From assembly GCA_021372005.1 (NCBI GenBank), contig JAJFVC010000081.1, positions 1-41,723 on the forward strand: DNA of 41,723 nt. Direction: 5' to 3'. Numbering within the stretch: position 1 is the first letter of the stretch; each line of letters starts with the position of its first letter. Made by a program: the position numbers and the translations under genes. Origin of the DNA: Planctomycetaceae bacterium. Its GTDB lineage: Bacteria > Planctomycetota > Planctomycetia > Pirellulales > Thermoguttaceae. The notes under the pieces are model-generated. The model ran no database searches. It was not told the DNA's origin and saw nothing but the letters and a program-made list of their open reading frames with translations. Positions 8,056 through 16,868 of this stretch are shown here, in pieces.

Positions 8056-9792
8056 TCACACCGTCTCTTGTTGTTCGGCTCCCTGCGCCGCTACGTCCGT
8101 CGACACGACGGAGGACGACGCCGTCGCGTCCTCTGTTTGGCGGCCACCCAATCGGCGAATCAGCATCGCCAATCCAATCGAAATTCCGCCGGCGGTCAGC
8201 GCCAATGAACCGCTCAACCGCCCGAGGGAAGGCAAGCTCATGGCGACAAACAATAAGCCCGTGCACAAAAACGCCGCAACAAAGATGCTCGTCAAAGCGC
8301 GGCGAAACGCCGGAGCGATTTCCGGCTTCTCGGACTTCGCGACCGGCGTGGCCAACTTGACAAAGAACTTCTCGACGCGCTGGCGATACGCACCGTCGCG
8401 GATGGGCATCAACCCCGACACCACCATTGTGCCGATCGACACGACGATCACCACCAGTGTGGCCACCGGCCAAGAAACTTCCGGATGCAGATTCAAAATA
8501 ATCCCCGTGGGCACTCCGACCAACACCGCCGCCAGTGCGCCCCAAGGTCGGGCGCGACGCATCAAGATGCCGAACACCAACGGCACGGACAGCGGAATGG
8601 CCAAGCCCGTCAAAATCATGTTCGCGTTGAACGCCCCGCCGAACCGACCCATAAACAACGCGCCGAAAATCACCAGGCTTCCGATCACGAACGTCGCAAT
8701 GCGGGCCGCCCACATCAACTCGCGCGAAGAAGCCGATTGCCGCAACAGCCGACGATATACATCTTGCGTAAACACGCTGGCGGTCACGTTGAACTCGGCC
8801 GCCACGCACGACATCGTCGAGGCAAGCATCGCCGCCAACAACAGGCCCGTGATGCCGTGCGGCAATACGCGCATCGCAACCACGGCGTAGGCCTGCTCGG
8901 GATTCGCCAGATCGGGGACGATCATCTTGGCGGCCACGGCCGGCAGCAGGAAGAAGAACGGCGTCACGAAGAACAACACGGCCATCGTGATCGCCATCTT
9001 CCGACCGGCGGCCTCGTCCCGAACGCTGTAAAACCGCTGAATGAACGACCAGTTGCCGTTGTACTTGATCATCACCATGGCGTAATAGGCCAACAAGAAC
9101 AGCGGGGCGCCTTTCGGACCTTGGAAGAAGCTGAAGTGGTCGGGCAGCGTGTGCATCAGAGACCCCAGCCCGCCGCAAGCCTGAAGCACCAATGGCAGCA
9201 TGACCACGGTGGCCAAGATCAAAATCACGAACTGAACGACATCGATCAACACGACGGACCAAAGTCCTCCGGAAACCGTGCACATCAAAATGACCACGCC
9301 CGCCACGATGATTGACACCTCGATCGGCAGCGGCGTGGCGGCCGACATGAACACGGCCATCGCGTAGAGCCGCACCATGTTGTCGAGCACCCGGAACCCC
9401 ATGCCGCACCAGCTCAAAAACTGATGGACCGGCACGTTGAAACGCGTTTCCAGATACTCGACGGGCGTCATCACGCGGGCCCGCCGCCAACGTTGCCCCA
9501 TGACCGCGGCCGCGGCCAATGCCGGCGGAACCGTGCACCAAAAGATCGTAACCGCCACCAAGCCGTACTGATACGCAATGCCGGCATAGGCGACGAACAT
9601 GAAGGTGCTGAGCATCGCCGTGAAGTTGCTCACGGCCGCCGCTTGCCAGGGCAGCGTCCCGCCGGCCTTGAAGTAGGCGCCGACGTCCCGGATCAGCCGC
9701 CCCATGATCAATCCCAACACGGCCAGTGTGGCCAGATAGCCGCCGATGGCGACGTAATCAATCCATTGAAGCATTTCGGTGGGAGGGTTCAT
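8056..9792 (-). CDS. Sodium:solute symporter (SSS family)
   Basis: A 578-residue polytopic membrane protein with about 13-14 hydrophobic helices. SSS-family features are visible: the N-terminal helix followed by GRLIRDVGAYFKAGG, WRRARVMTPVEYLETRF in the early loop, the TVSGGLWSVVLIDVVQF signature around TM6, and WSFIQRFYSVRDEAAGRKM. A cytoplasmic tail of roughly 100 residues contains two more hydrophobic stretches. It should take up a sugar or uronate oligomer together with Na+ across the inner membrane. It is the first gene of the operon. AAGG lies shortly upstream of the ATG, and the conserved 57-bp element at 9859-9915 ends 67 bp before it. The substrate is inferred to be the product on which the downstream lyase and dehydrogenases act. 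Confidence 0.85.
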   Translation of the reverse strand: MNPPTEMLQWIDYVAIGGYLATLAVLGLIMGRLIRDVGAYFKAGGTLPWQAAAVSNFTAMLSTFMFVAYAGIAYQYGLVAVTIFWCTVPPALAAAAVMGQRWRRARVMTPVEYLETRFNVPVHQFLSWCGMGFRVLDNMVRLYAMAVFMSAATPLPIEVSIIVAGVVILMCTVSGGLWSVVLIDVVQFVILILATVVMLPLVLQACGGLGSLMHTLPDHFSFFQGPKGAPLFLLAYYAMVMIKYNGNWSFIQRFYSVRDEAAGRKMAITMAVLFFVTPFFFLLPAVAAKMIVPDLANPEQAYAVVAMRVLPHGITGLLLAAMLASTMSCVAAEFNVTASVFTQDVYRRLLRQSASSRELMWAARIATFVIGSLVIFGALFMGRFGGAFNANMILTGLAIPLSVPLVFGILMRRARPWGALAAVLVGVPTGIILNLHPEVSWPVATLVVIVVSIGTMVVSGLMPIRDGAYRQRVEKFFVKLATPVAKSEKPEIAPAFRRALTSIFVAAFLCTGLLFVAMSLPSLGRLSGSLALTAGGISIGLAMLIRRLGGRQTEDATASSSVVSTDVAAQGAEQQETV

Positions 9793-9858
9793 GAGCGCTA
9801 CCTTGGGTCCTCGTCCGCGCCGCGATCACGAACCAGTGGTTGCTGCAACGGGCACTCT

Positions 9859-9915
9859 TTCAGTATCCTCCAAACCACTGCGCGTGCCATAGACAAAAAA
9901 CCACATTTTTGCACA
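9859..9915 (-). promoter_or_regulatory. Conserved 57-bp element, copy A (candidate AraC operator/promoter)
   Basis: On the plus strand: TTCAGTATCCTC (9859-9870), 16 bases, CCATAGACA (9887-9895), 10 bases, TTTTTGCACA (9906-9915). The same three blocks with the same spacings recur at 18861-18917. Read toward the operon (minus), TGTGCAAAAA and TGTCTATGG are direct TGT-led half-sites 20 bases apart, close to one double-helical repeat spacing for AraC-type dimers. GATACT inside GAGGATACTGAA could be the -10 box. It lies between the AraC gene and the importer gene, 67 bp upstream of the importer start. Duplication with fixed spacing is seen directly; the operator reading is inference. Confidence 0.7.
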
Positions 9916-9972
9916 ATCCACCTGCCGACTGCATCCATGCCGCGAAGGGCCGCGTTTCAGGGGGGGCCGTGG

Positions 9973-10920
9973 TTACTGATTACGAAAATATGACGGATTA
10001 TAGCCCGTCAACTTCTTAAACAAACGACTGAAATAAAAGACGTCCGCAAAACCGACTTCCTTGGCCGCCTGCGTCACGGAATGCTCTCCGCTGAGCAGCA
10101 AATCCTTGGCCCGATTGATTCGCAGCCAGTTCTGATACTGCACGACCGAATGGCCCGTGTATTCTCGAAACAGCACGCGAAAACGCGAGAGGCTGAGATC
10201 GGCCATTTGCGCGAGATCCTCGATCGCAAATGATTGCGACGGATTGCCTTGAAGCATTGCGACGATGGGCGCGAGTCGTCGAGTGTGCGAAACCGGCGAC
10301 GCATCGCCGCAACAGGTTCGCAAGAAGATATGCAACACCTGGAGGATGATGCTGCGGCATCGCAGCAAGAACCCAAGCTCTCGCATCACCCAAAGCCGCT
10401 CCAACTCGCTGAACAGTCCGCTCAATTCGCCTGCATTTCGCACCACCGCGTGATGCGGCAACGATTGAATCGCCGCGGCCGCTTGCGGATCGAGATATTG
10501 CAGATCGAAAGCCGCCGAAAAAAACGACCACGGCATGTTGGGATCGCTTTTTCCGGAATGCGCGCACCCCTTCGGAAAAAACAACAGGTGCCCTTTGGCG
10601 ACCGTGAAGCTTTCGCCGTCACAACCGTAATCCGCTTGCCCACTGGCCGCATAGGCGAAGATATGATACCGGTTGTTCACGAGATTCGTGATCTGCCAAT
10701 CGCGATTGGGATCGCGACGGACCACAAACCCCAACGCGCCGACCATGACGTCGAAATGGTCGTCCCCCATGAAACGGGCAGTCGACGCGATAGGTGCTGG
10801 AGAACCCATAGACATCACACCAACGGACAGTCCGAAACGCGACAGAACCCCGCCGACCGACCAGATGCTCGGCCGGATCTTCAACCAAGGGCACGCATGA
10901 GGACGCCGGTTCAACGGCAT
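9973..10920 (-). CDS. AraC-family transcriptional regulator
   Basis: A 315-residue regulator. The N-terminal part (about 50-185) has the cupin-like sugar-sensing character of AraC_binding proteins (ANNRYHIFAY-like strands, then GHLLFFPKGCAHSG). The C-terminal 100 residues are the double helix-turn-helix domain: FAIEDLAQMADLSLSRFRVLFREYTG for the first HTH, then AKEVGFADVFYFSRLFKKLTGYNPSYFR for the second. The ATG at 10920 has AAAGGG seven bases upstream. ATGs at 10815 and 10770 would remove a poorly conserved N-terminal extension. It lies directly upstream of, and in line with, the uronate operon, and a perfect palindrome sits in front of it. It is therefore the likely activator of that operon in response to a sugar acid, with autoregulation plausible. 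Confidence 0.88.
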   Translation of the reverse strand: MPLNRRPHACPWLKIRPSIWSVGGVLSRFGLSVGVMSMGSPAPIASTARFMGDDHFDVMVGALGFVVRRDPNRDWQITNLVNNRYHIFAYAASGQADYGCDGESFTVAKGHLLFFPKGCAHSGKSDPNMPWSFFSAAFDLQYLDPQAAAAIQSLPHHAVVRNAGELSGLFSELERLWVMRELGFLLRCRSIILQVLHIFLRTCCGDASPVSHTRRLAPIVAMLQGNPSQSFAIEDLAQMADLSLSRFRVLFREYTGHSVVQYQNWLRINRAKDLLLSGEHSVTQAAKEVGFADVFYFSRLFKKLTGYNPSYFRNQ

Positions 10921-10937
10921 TCAATCGCCCTTTCTAT

Positions 10938-10979
10938 ATAATATACAAAAGATAAACGATTTGTCCATGGAATGGACAA
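10938..10979 (-). promoter_or_regulatory. Candidate promoter with perfect palindrome upstream of the AraC gene
   Basis: TTGTCCATGGAATGGACAA (10961-10979) is a perfect inverted repeat of 8 bp around GGA. Its left arm plus centre, TTGTCCATGG, matches 9 of 10 bases of TTGTCTATGG in the conserved element copy A. Read on the minus strand, TGGACA (10967-10962) and TATTAT (10943-10938) form a -35/-10 pair with 18-bp spacing ahead of the AraC start. The palindrome overlaps the -35. The predicted transcript start falls very close to the ribosome binding site, so the exact -10 is uncertain. Confidence 0.4.
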
Positions 10980-11219
10980 GAACCCATGCTTTACACTGAA
11001 AGGGCGTCCGCATCGAAAATGTGAAACCGCCGGCAAGTGCCAATCCTCGTGGCTGCGGCACGGCCTCGGGGGGGCGCAGTCTTGCCGTTTACGCCGCGTT
11101 CGGATTTTCCGTTCCAGCCTTTCCGTTCGGCTTGCGTCGCCGCGTCCTCGGACGTTATTTTTTGGTTTTTGTTTCCTTAACGTCGGAACGTCATCCGACA
11201 TAAAACGGGAGTTGATTCG

Positions 11220-11939
11220 ATGAACTTACGTGGAGTGTCTTTCGTCATCACCGGGGCCGCCGGCGGCATGGGCCGCGCCATCGCCCCACGTTTGGCCGCC
11301 GAAGGCGCTTCGTTGACGCTCGCCGACCGCGATCCGGCGATGCTCGAACGCCTCAAAGAGGACCTGAAACCCTACGCCGCCCAACTGTTGACCCAGGTGG
11401 CCGACGTGACCGACGAATCGTCGGTCCACTCGATGTTCGAGGCCGCCAAGGCGAAGTTCGGCGGCGTCGACGTGCTGTTGAATCTGGCGGGCCTGAGCAT
11501 CGCCGGCCAGATCGCCGAAATGCCGGTCGAGGAATACGATCGAATTATCGACGTCAACCTCAAGGCGACGTTCCTTTGCTCGAAACATTTCCTGCAAATC
11601 GCCGATCCGCAGCACAACGGCCTGATCGTCAATATCGCCTCGGTCGCAGCCAAACAGGCCAACGCCAACGCGCCGATGTACTGCACGGCGAAGGCCGCCG
11701 TGGCTATGTTCTCCGAAGGGCTGGCGTTGCACGCCAAGCAGAAGAACGTCCGGGTCACAACGTTGATGCCCGGCGCCACGGACACGCCGTTCTGGGGCAA
11801 TCGCAAGGTGCCCCGCGAGAAGTTCATGCAAGTCGACGACGTCATCGCGGCCATCCAATTCGTGCTTTCGCTTCCGCCGCACGTGGTCGTTCACGAACTG
11901 GTGTTCGAGTCCTTCGAGTTCTTCAAGCACAAGTCGTAA
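11220..11939 (+). CDS. Short-chain dehydrogenase/reductase
   Basis: A 239-residue classical SDR with TGAAGGMG (11-18) for cofactor binding, Asp36 at the end of the second strand (suggesting NAD(H) over NADP(H)), NLAG in place of NNAG (88-91), catalytic Ser141, and Tyr154-x-x-x-Lys158 (YCTAK). The C-terminus SFEFFKHKS is shorter than in KduD. GGGAG precedes the ATG at 11220. The gene is divergent from the AraC gene and ends at a strong bidirectional terminator. It resembles general 3-oxoacyl or sorbitol-type SDRs, and the substrate cannot be told. Proximity to the uronate operon and GH115-like gene suggests sugar metabolism, but it is not in their transcript. Confidence 0.85.
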   Translation: MNLRGVSFVITGAAGGMGRAIAPRLAAEGASLTLADRDPAMLERLKEDLKPYAAQLLTQVADVTDESSVHSMFEAAKAKFGGVDVLLNLAGLSIAGQIAEMPVEEYDRIIDVNLKATFLCSKHFLQIADPQHNGLIVNIASVAAKQANANAPMYCTAKAAVAMFSEGLALHAKQKNVRVTTLMPGATDTPFWGNRKVPREKFMQVDDVIAAIQFVLSLPPHVVVHELVFESFEFFKHKS

Positions 11940-11969
11940 CACGCGGCCTGAAGACTCAAGAAACAAAAA

Positions 11970-12010
11970 GCCGCCGAACGACGGGCCCAAAAACCTCGTC
12001 GTTCGGCGGC
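11970..12010. terminator. Strong bidirectional intrinsic terminator
   Basis: GCCGCCGAACGACG (11970-11983) pairs perfectly over 14 bp with CGTCGTTCGGCGGC (11997-12010), around a 13-base loop. A-rich sequence precedes it and GTTTTTCT follows, so both strands get a U-tract. It lies between the convergent SDR (ends 11939) and GH115-like gene (ends 12028) and should end both transcripts. Confidence 0.9.
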
Positions 12011-12027
12011 GTGTTTTTCTTGACCGA

Positions 12028-15000
12028 CTACTCAAGCCATCCGACCACGGCGCCGTACTGCGCGGACGCGGTCTGATGCTCGCCGCCCTGACTCAGCCGA
12101 ATCGCGTTGGGCGCGGCCGACGGCGCATAATCGAGATCCTTGCGTTCGGTCAGCTTCAGCCGATCGTTCTGAACGCTCACGTCGAACTTGCCTTGTCGCC
12201 CGCGGACACGAACCGCGACGTTGCACCAGCGGTCTGCCTCATACGGAGCGACGTCCACCAGTTCGCCCGACGCGCCGCGACAAGCGATCCGTCCGTTTTC
12301 GCCGAACTTCACCTCCACGACCGGGCGGCCATCGGACGCTTGGAGCGAAAAACCGCCCGACCGGTTCGTCTGGCCCGGTTTGACGCGAACGTGAACGACG
12401 AAATCGCCCTCGACGGGACGCCGCAACGGAATCTCCGCCGTGCACGCCGATGTCGAACGCTTGTCGGTTGCCAACCGCAGACTCTTCAAATCCAGCGGCC
12501 GATAGCGTCGCACGGTGCTCAGATCGAACACCGAATCGCGCATCTCGCCCGGATAATCGAGATTGGCCACGATTGAGGCCCGTCCGCCGCCGTTTTCCAC
12601 GCGCCAGCCGCGCGGCGAATCGCCGATCGGTTGTCCGCGGAAATTCTCGTACACCAGCAGCTCCGGCTGAACGAACACGATGTACGGCAGCGGCCTGTCC
12701 TTCTTCGAGCCCTTCTGGTTTTCCTTCTTGCTCTCCTTCTTGTTCTTGCCGAGCGCCACCTGCCCGGCCGGGAACGATTTAGCGAACAACTCGAACGTGT
12801 GAATTTTCGTGGGCGGACGATGCTGATAACGATACGGCCATCCCCACTGGCCGACGTCCATGGTCTGCCCGGTCGATTGGAATCCCTTCGTTTCGAGCCA
12901 GCTCAACGGTTTGTCCTTGAGACAGGCGACAAACACTTTCGCCGGCCCCTGGAGCGTAAACTGGTAAGCCTGTCCATGGTCCGACGGCAATTTCCAACGA
13001 CGGCTGACGTCCTCGACGCCTCCGATCTGAAACACGTCGCGGAGCGGGAAGGAAACCAACGAAAACGGCGCGCCGTCGTAGAGCGAATCGTTCAGCCGCG
13101 ACGACTCGTTGCCGTAGATTTGATCGCCCACCGCCGTGGGATCGTCCATGGCGACGTTGCCCAAATAGGGACGGCGTTGCGGTTCGATGTCGGTCACGAA
13201 GTTCATCGCCTCGGTCTCCAGATGCAGACGCGCCTTTTGGTACGTGTTGTACAACAAATACACGTCTTCATTGGTGCCGCTCCGATACCAATGTCGCCAT
13301 TTTTCGGTGGAAGCCGTATGTTGGAACGCCGCGTAGAACTCGTCCAGCATCGGGCCGGCGTCGTTCAGCGCGGCCAGCGCACCTTGGCGGTCACCGTTTT
13401 TCAACCGCGCGATCGCATCGTTCACGGCGATGCCCATCCGATAGACGCCGCGCACCTGCGGAATCGCGTCGAGGAACTCGTAGTCGAAGAAATACCGGCG
13501 ATCCTCCGGAATCGACGGCCGCAACGCCCGGGCGTGTTCGAGCACTTCGCCCAAATCCCGAATCCCGCGTTCGTAAACCTCCCGATCGTACTCGTAGTTT
13601 TTCACCAGCCCGTCGCGCGTGCCCGTGACGATGTTGTGCAGATTGCCGATCACGGTGTACATCGGCTCGATGATCGTGTAGTAGACCGGAATCTTCTTAA
13701 AACCGTCGTCCACGGTCTTGTGCGGAAATTTTTCATAATACTCGTCGTATAGGGCCGACACCCGATCGGCCACTTCCGGTCCGAACTCGTCACGGCAATA
13801 GCGCCGTTGATACTCGCGCGGATCGAAACCCGGGTAGTTCCAAAGCATCTCGGCGATCCCGCGGATTTCGATCTGCTGATGGCGCAGCTCGTTGACGGCC
13901 AGCAGCATGTGTTGAGTGTCGCCGCGCTGGTGCATCGCGCCGATGTTCACCTGATGGTACTTGTCCAACGGCGTGCATTTGGCGATTTGCGGTCCGCCGC
14001 CGAAATATTGCGTGTGAAAATACTGCCCGTATTTCCGTTTCGGATCGCGGGGCTCGGTCCAAAACTTCTTGGACCACGACATCCCTTGCATCATCCCGAG
14101 GTCGGAAAACCCGATGGTCACGTCCTTCGGCACCTTGATCCATCCCTTGTCGTAATTGAAACCGATCTCGTAATAGAGCGTGGTCATCATCTCCAGGTCG
14201 GGATTCGGATCGAGCTTTTGCACGAGCCGGGCCTGGTCGGCCAGCGCGCCGCTGATGATTTCAGACAACTGCTGCGGCGTGCCTTCCTTGGGCAACGTCG
14301 GCTCTTTGTACGGACCATCGGCCCAACCTCGCAGATCGATCTCCCAAACCACCTGCGGCGAAAAGTTGACCCAACGTTTGATGTAGTGCGTCCAAAACTC
14401 CTGAAAGGCTTCGGGATGCTGGCGGTAGGAAAACACTTTCGGTTTTCCGGACGGATTGTGGTTTTCCCAGTAATCGTCCCAAAAACCGGTGTCCGCCCCG
14501 ACGCCTTCCATCTGCTGTTGCGTCAAAAAAAGTCCCCGGTCGGCCACGGCTTGCAGCCGCTCGTAGTCGGGCTGCCAGTCGGCGTCAATGAAATACCATG
14601 TGAACATGTTCATCTTCAGCCGCAGCGCCGCCTCCATGATCCGCTCAAGCACTTCCTTGTGGATAGCGAACATGTAGCGCGAATTGTGCGTCCGCTGGAC
14701 AATGCCGCTCTCCATCCATTCCATGAATTGCGGATGGTCGTTGAGCGTCCAGCCGCGGTACTTCCAGGTTGGCTCCTTCGTCGGCCCGAAATCGATCCGG
14801 CCGTCGTAGATCAGCTCCCCGCGCGTCGGCGGCTCGTGATCGGCCCAAAACCACCATGGGTCCACTCCCATGTGTTTTTGTTCAAAGTCGTAGACTCCGA
14901 AAATGGTCCCTCGCACGTTGCTGCCGGCGATGGCCAACACCTGATCCTTGCCGCCCACGTGGTTCAAGACGCGCCACTTATAGGTCTCCCATCGGCCGGC

Positions 15001-15372
15001 CAGATCGTCGACCTCCACGCCGACCGACGCCAGCAGCGCCTTTCCTTCCGGACAATCGGCCGTACCCAACACGACGCACTTGCCCGCACATTCCTTGAGC
15101 GAATGAACGATGTTCGGCGTCACGCCCGTCACCTTGGTCACGTCGCGCTGTAAGTCTTTCGCGGCGGCCATTACGCCCTTGTGTTCCGTCTTAGCCAACA
15201 CAATGTAGGCCGGCGACGGTTCGGTGCCTGCAACCAGCTCGAAGCGCGCCGACGCCCCCGTGACGACGTCCGGCGATTCTTTCTTTTCCGCCGCCTGGCA
15301 GAACTCTGCGACCGACAGTCCTCCCATCCAAATCGCAACGCTCCAAAGAATCAGGCTTCGTCTTACCATCAT
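12028..15372 (-). CDS. Secreted GH115-like alpha-glucuronidase
   Basis: 1114 residues. The N-terminal hydrophobic segment SLILWSVAIWMGGL followed by CQA-AE is a signal peptide. The GH115 signature is clear: RGTIFGVYDFEQKHMGVDPWWFWAD (154-178; motif GTIFGVYDF then PWWFWAD), then WKYRGWTLNDHPQF opening the catalytic TIM barrel. GH115 enzymes remove (4-O-methyl-)glucuronic acid from xylan side chains. After the catalytic and helical region there is a linker rich in Lys (KNKKESKKENQKGSKK), then a C-terminal domain of about 170 residues that looks like a concanavalin-type sandwich (GGFSLQAS, WCNVAVRVRGRQGKFDV). AGGAG precedes the ATG at 15372 (15369 is an alternative). Liberated glucuronate could feed the neighbouring uronate operon. 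Specificity within GH115 is not determinable here. Confidence 0.82.
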   Translation of the reverse strand: MMVRRSLILWSVAIWMGGLSVAEFCQAAEKKESPDVVTGASARFELVAGTEPSPAYIVLAKTEHKGVMAAAKDLQRDVTKVTGVTPNIVHSLKECAGKCVVLGTADCPEGKALLASVGVEVDDLAGRWETYKWRVLNHVGGKDQVLAIAGSNVRGTIFGVYDFEQKHMGVDPWWFWADHEPPTRGELIYDGRIDFGPTKEPTWKYRGWTLNDHPQFMEWMESGIVQRTHNSRYMFAIHKEVLERIMEAALRLKMNMFTWYFIDADWQPDYERLQAVADRGLFLTQQQMEGVGADTGFWDDYWENHNPSGKPKVFSYRQHPEAFQEFWTHYIKRWVNFSPQVVWEIDLRGWADGPYKEPTLPKEGTPQQLSEIISGALADQARLVQKLDPNPDLEMMTTLYYEIGFNYDKGWIKVPKDVTIGFSDLGMMQGMSWSKKFWTEPRDPKRKYGQYFHTQYFGGGPQIAKCTPLDKYHQVNIGAMHQRGDTQHMLLAVNELRHQQIEIRGIAEMLWNYPGFDPREYQRRYCRDEFGPEVADRVSALYDEYYEKFPHKTVDDGFKKIPVYYTIIEPMYTVIGNLHNIVTGTRDGLVKNYEYDREVYERGIRDLGEVLEHARALRPSIPEDRRYFFDYEFLDAIPQVRGVYRMGIAVNDAIARLKNGDRQGALAALNDAGPMLDEFYAAFQHTASTEKWRHWYRSGTNEDVYLLYNTYQKARLHLETEAMNFVTDIEPQRRPYLGNVAMDDPTAVGDQIYGNESSRLNDSLYDGAPFSLVSFPLRDVFQIGGVEDVSRRWKLPSDHGQAYQFTLQGPAKVFVACLKDKPLSWLETKGFQSTGQTMDVGQWGWPYRYQHRPPTKIHTFELFAKSFPAGQVALGKNKKESKKENQKGSKKDRPLPYIVFVQPELLVYENFRGQPIGDSPRGWRVENGGGRASIVANLDYPGEMRDSVFDLSTVRRYRPLDLKSLRLATDKRSTSACTAEIPLRRPVEGDFVVHVRVKPGQTNRSGGFSLQASDGRPVVEVKFGENGRIACRGASGELVDVAPYEADRWCNVAVRVRGRQGKFDVSVQNDRLKLTERKDLDYAPSAAPNAIRLSQGGEHQTASAQYGAVVGWLE

Positions 15373-15556
15373 TGTTGTTTGCTCCTATTCTTTCCATTCT
15401 AACCAACCAAGGCGGCGCGAATGACCACAATCCGCGATTTTCGCACACAATCTCGGACGCTGCAACAAGACCAACAATACGAAACGCGCCGATGCTCGGC
15501 GAGTTCTTTAGGTGTGATACTACTAGGTGGGAATTCGAGGCCGCATGCCCCGACGA

Positions 15557-16672
15557 TCATTCGTCGCCGGTGACGGGCGGCTCCATTTTGTCCTCCGGAA
15601 CATCCGGTGGCAAGCCGTTGGGCGTGCCCATGGCCCGCCAGATTTTCAAATCGATGACGTCGGTGACGAACCGCGTACTGCCGTCGCACATCACCACGTT
15701 GACGCCGCCTGGGTGCATGCTTCGGGCCGTGTTGACGACCCTGACAGCTTGCGTGCCCAACACCGGACTGCACGGAGCGATGGCGTCTTCCAACTTATCA
15801 TCCGCACCGCACCGGCCGGACCGCTGCAAATCGGGTATCGGAGTATTCGGCGTATAGACTTGCATGAACACCGGCCCCTCGGCAAACCACCACGTGCCGC
15901 GAACGCATTCGGCGCCGCCAGGGATCAACTCCGATCCCAGCAAGGTGGTCGCCGAGCCATCGCGGATCCGCGACATCTCGATACCCCAATCGCGGGCAAA
16001 CACGCCATCCACATGATAGTAGCTGCCGCTGCTGCCCTCTTGGCCGGCGCTCAGGCCCTTTCCATCGCTGTCCCTCGGATCACCTTGACCGAAATTGCCC
16101 GCATAGGAAATGCGCGACAACCCTCCGACCGCTTGGCTAGCCGCATTGCCGCCGTTCCACATGAGCAACACCGTCGAATCCGACGGACACTGGAGCGCCG
16201 GAAGCGGCGTCGCGAGGGCCCGCATTTCTTGCTCGGTATAATCCTTCCACATCTTCCAGAAAATTTTCTCGTAGAGCGGAACTTGATCGATATAAGGCAG
16301 AATTCGTTGCACCCAAGCGCATTTCGTGTCGCCGCTCCCCGATCCACCGGCGTTGTATTTTTTTCTTTTTCCTTCGGGGCCGTAACCCATCGGAAATTGG
16401 CCCCACGCCTCGTGGTACAGATGAACGGCCAATCCGAGTTGCTTTTGATTGTTGTTGCACTGCATTCGACGCGCGGCCTCTCGAGCCGCCTGCACCGCCG
16501 GAAGCAACAGCGCAATCAACACACCGATGATCGTGATGACCACCAAGAGTTCAACCAGCGTGAACGCCGCACATTTCGATGTCGGCAGTCTCGGCCAACC
16601 AACCCTTACGGCACTTCCTTGACAGATTTTCGCATTTCGTCGCAGTGGCGACACAAGCAGAGCGATCATCAT
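15557..16672 (-). CDS. DUF1559 domain-containing prepilin-like protein
   Basis: A 371-residue member of the planctomycete DUF1559 (SBP_bac_10) family, typically present in many paralogues per genome. The N-terminus has a type IV prepilin/pseudopilin methylation helix, FTLVELLVVITIIGVLIALL, followed by QAAREAARRMQC. The residue before the Phe is Ala rather than the usual Gly. The C-terminus has the H-x9-DG region: HPGGVNVVMCDGSTRFVTD. The frame is open to 16723, but AAGGA lies just upstream of paired ATGs at 16672 and 16669, which decides the start and gives a leader of about 34 residues. The role is probably cell-surface or pseudopilus-associated, but the function of the family is unknown. 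It lies 184 bp upstream of the GH115-like gene on the same strand. Confidence 0.88.
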   Translation of the reverse strand: MMIALLVSPLRRNAKICQGSAVRVGWPRLPTSKCAAFTLVELLVVITIIGVLIALLLPAVQAAREAARRMQCNNNQKQLGLAVHLYHEAWGQFPMGYGPEGKRKKYNAGGSGSGDTKCAWVQRILPYIDQVPLYEKIFWKMWKDYTEQEMRALATPLPALQCPSDSTVLLMWNGGNAASQAVGGLSRISYAGNFGQGDPRDSDGKGLSAGQEGSSGSYYHVDGVFARDWGIEMSRIRDGSATTLLGSELIPGGAECVRGTWWFAEGPVFMQVYTPNTPIPDLQRSGRCGADDKLEDAIAPCSPVLGTQAVRVVNTARSMHPGGVNVVMCDGSTRFVTDVIDLKIWRAMGTPNGLPPDVPEDKMEPPVTGDE

Positions 16673-16868
16673 AAAATCCTTGGCGTGCAGAGACGCCCGT
16701 GGTGGGGGAGTGAAGAGACGCAACTCCTACGACGGCCGTATCTTTTCACCGCTTCCCGTGAAAAATCGTTCCGTCGCAAACGCAAGAGAAAAGACATGAC
16801 TTTTGCGATGTCTCGACCTTCTCATATTTTCTACGAGAAACCGCACCGCATCGAGCCGTGTGGACTTT

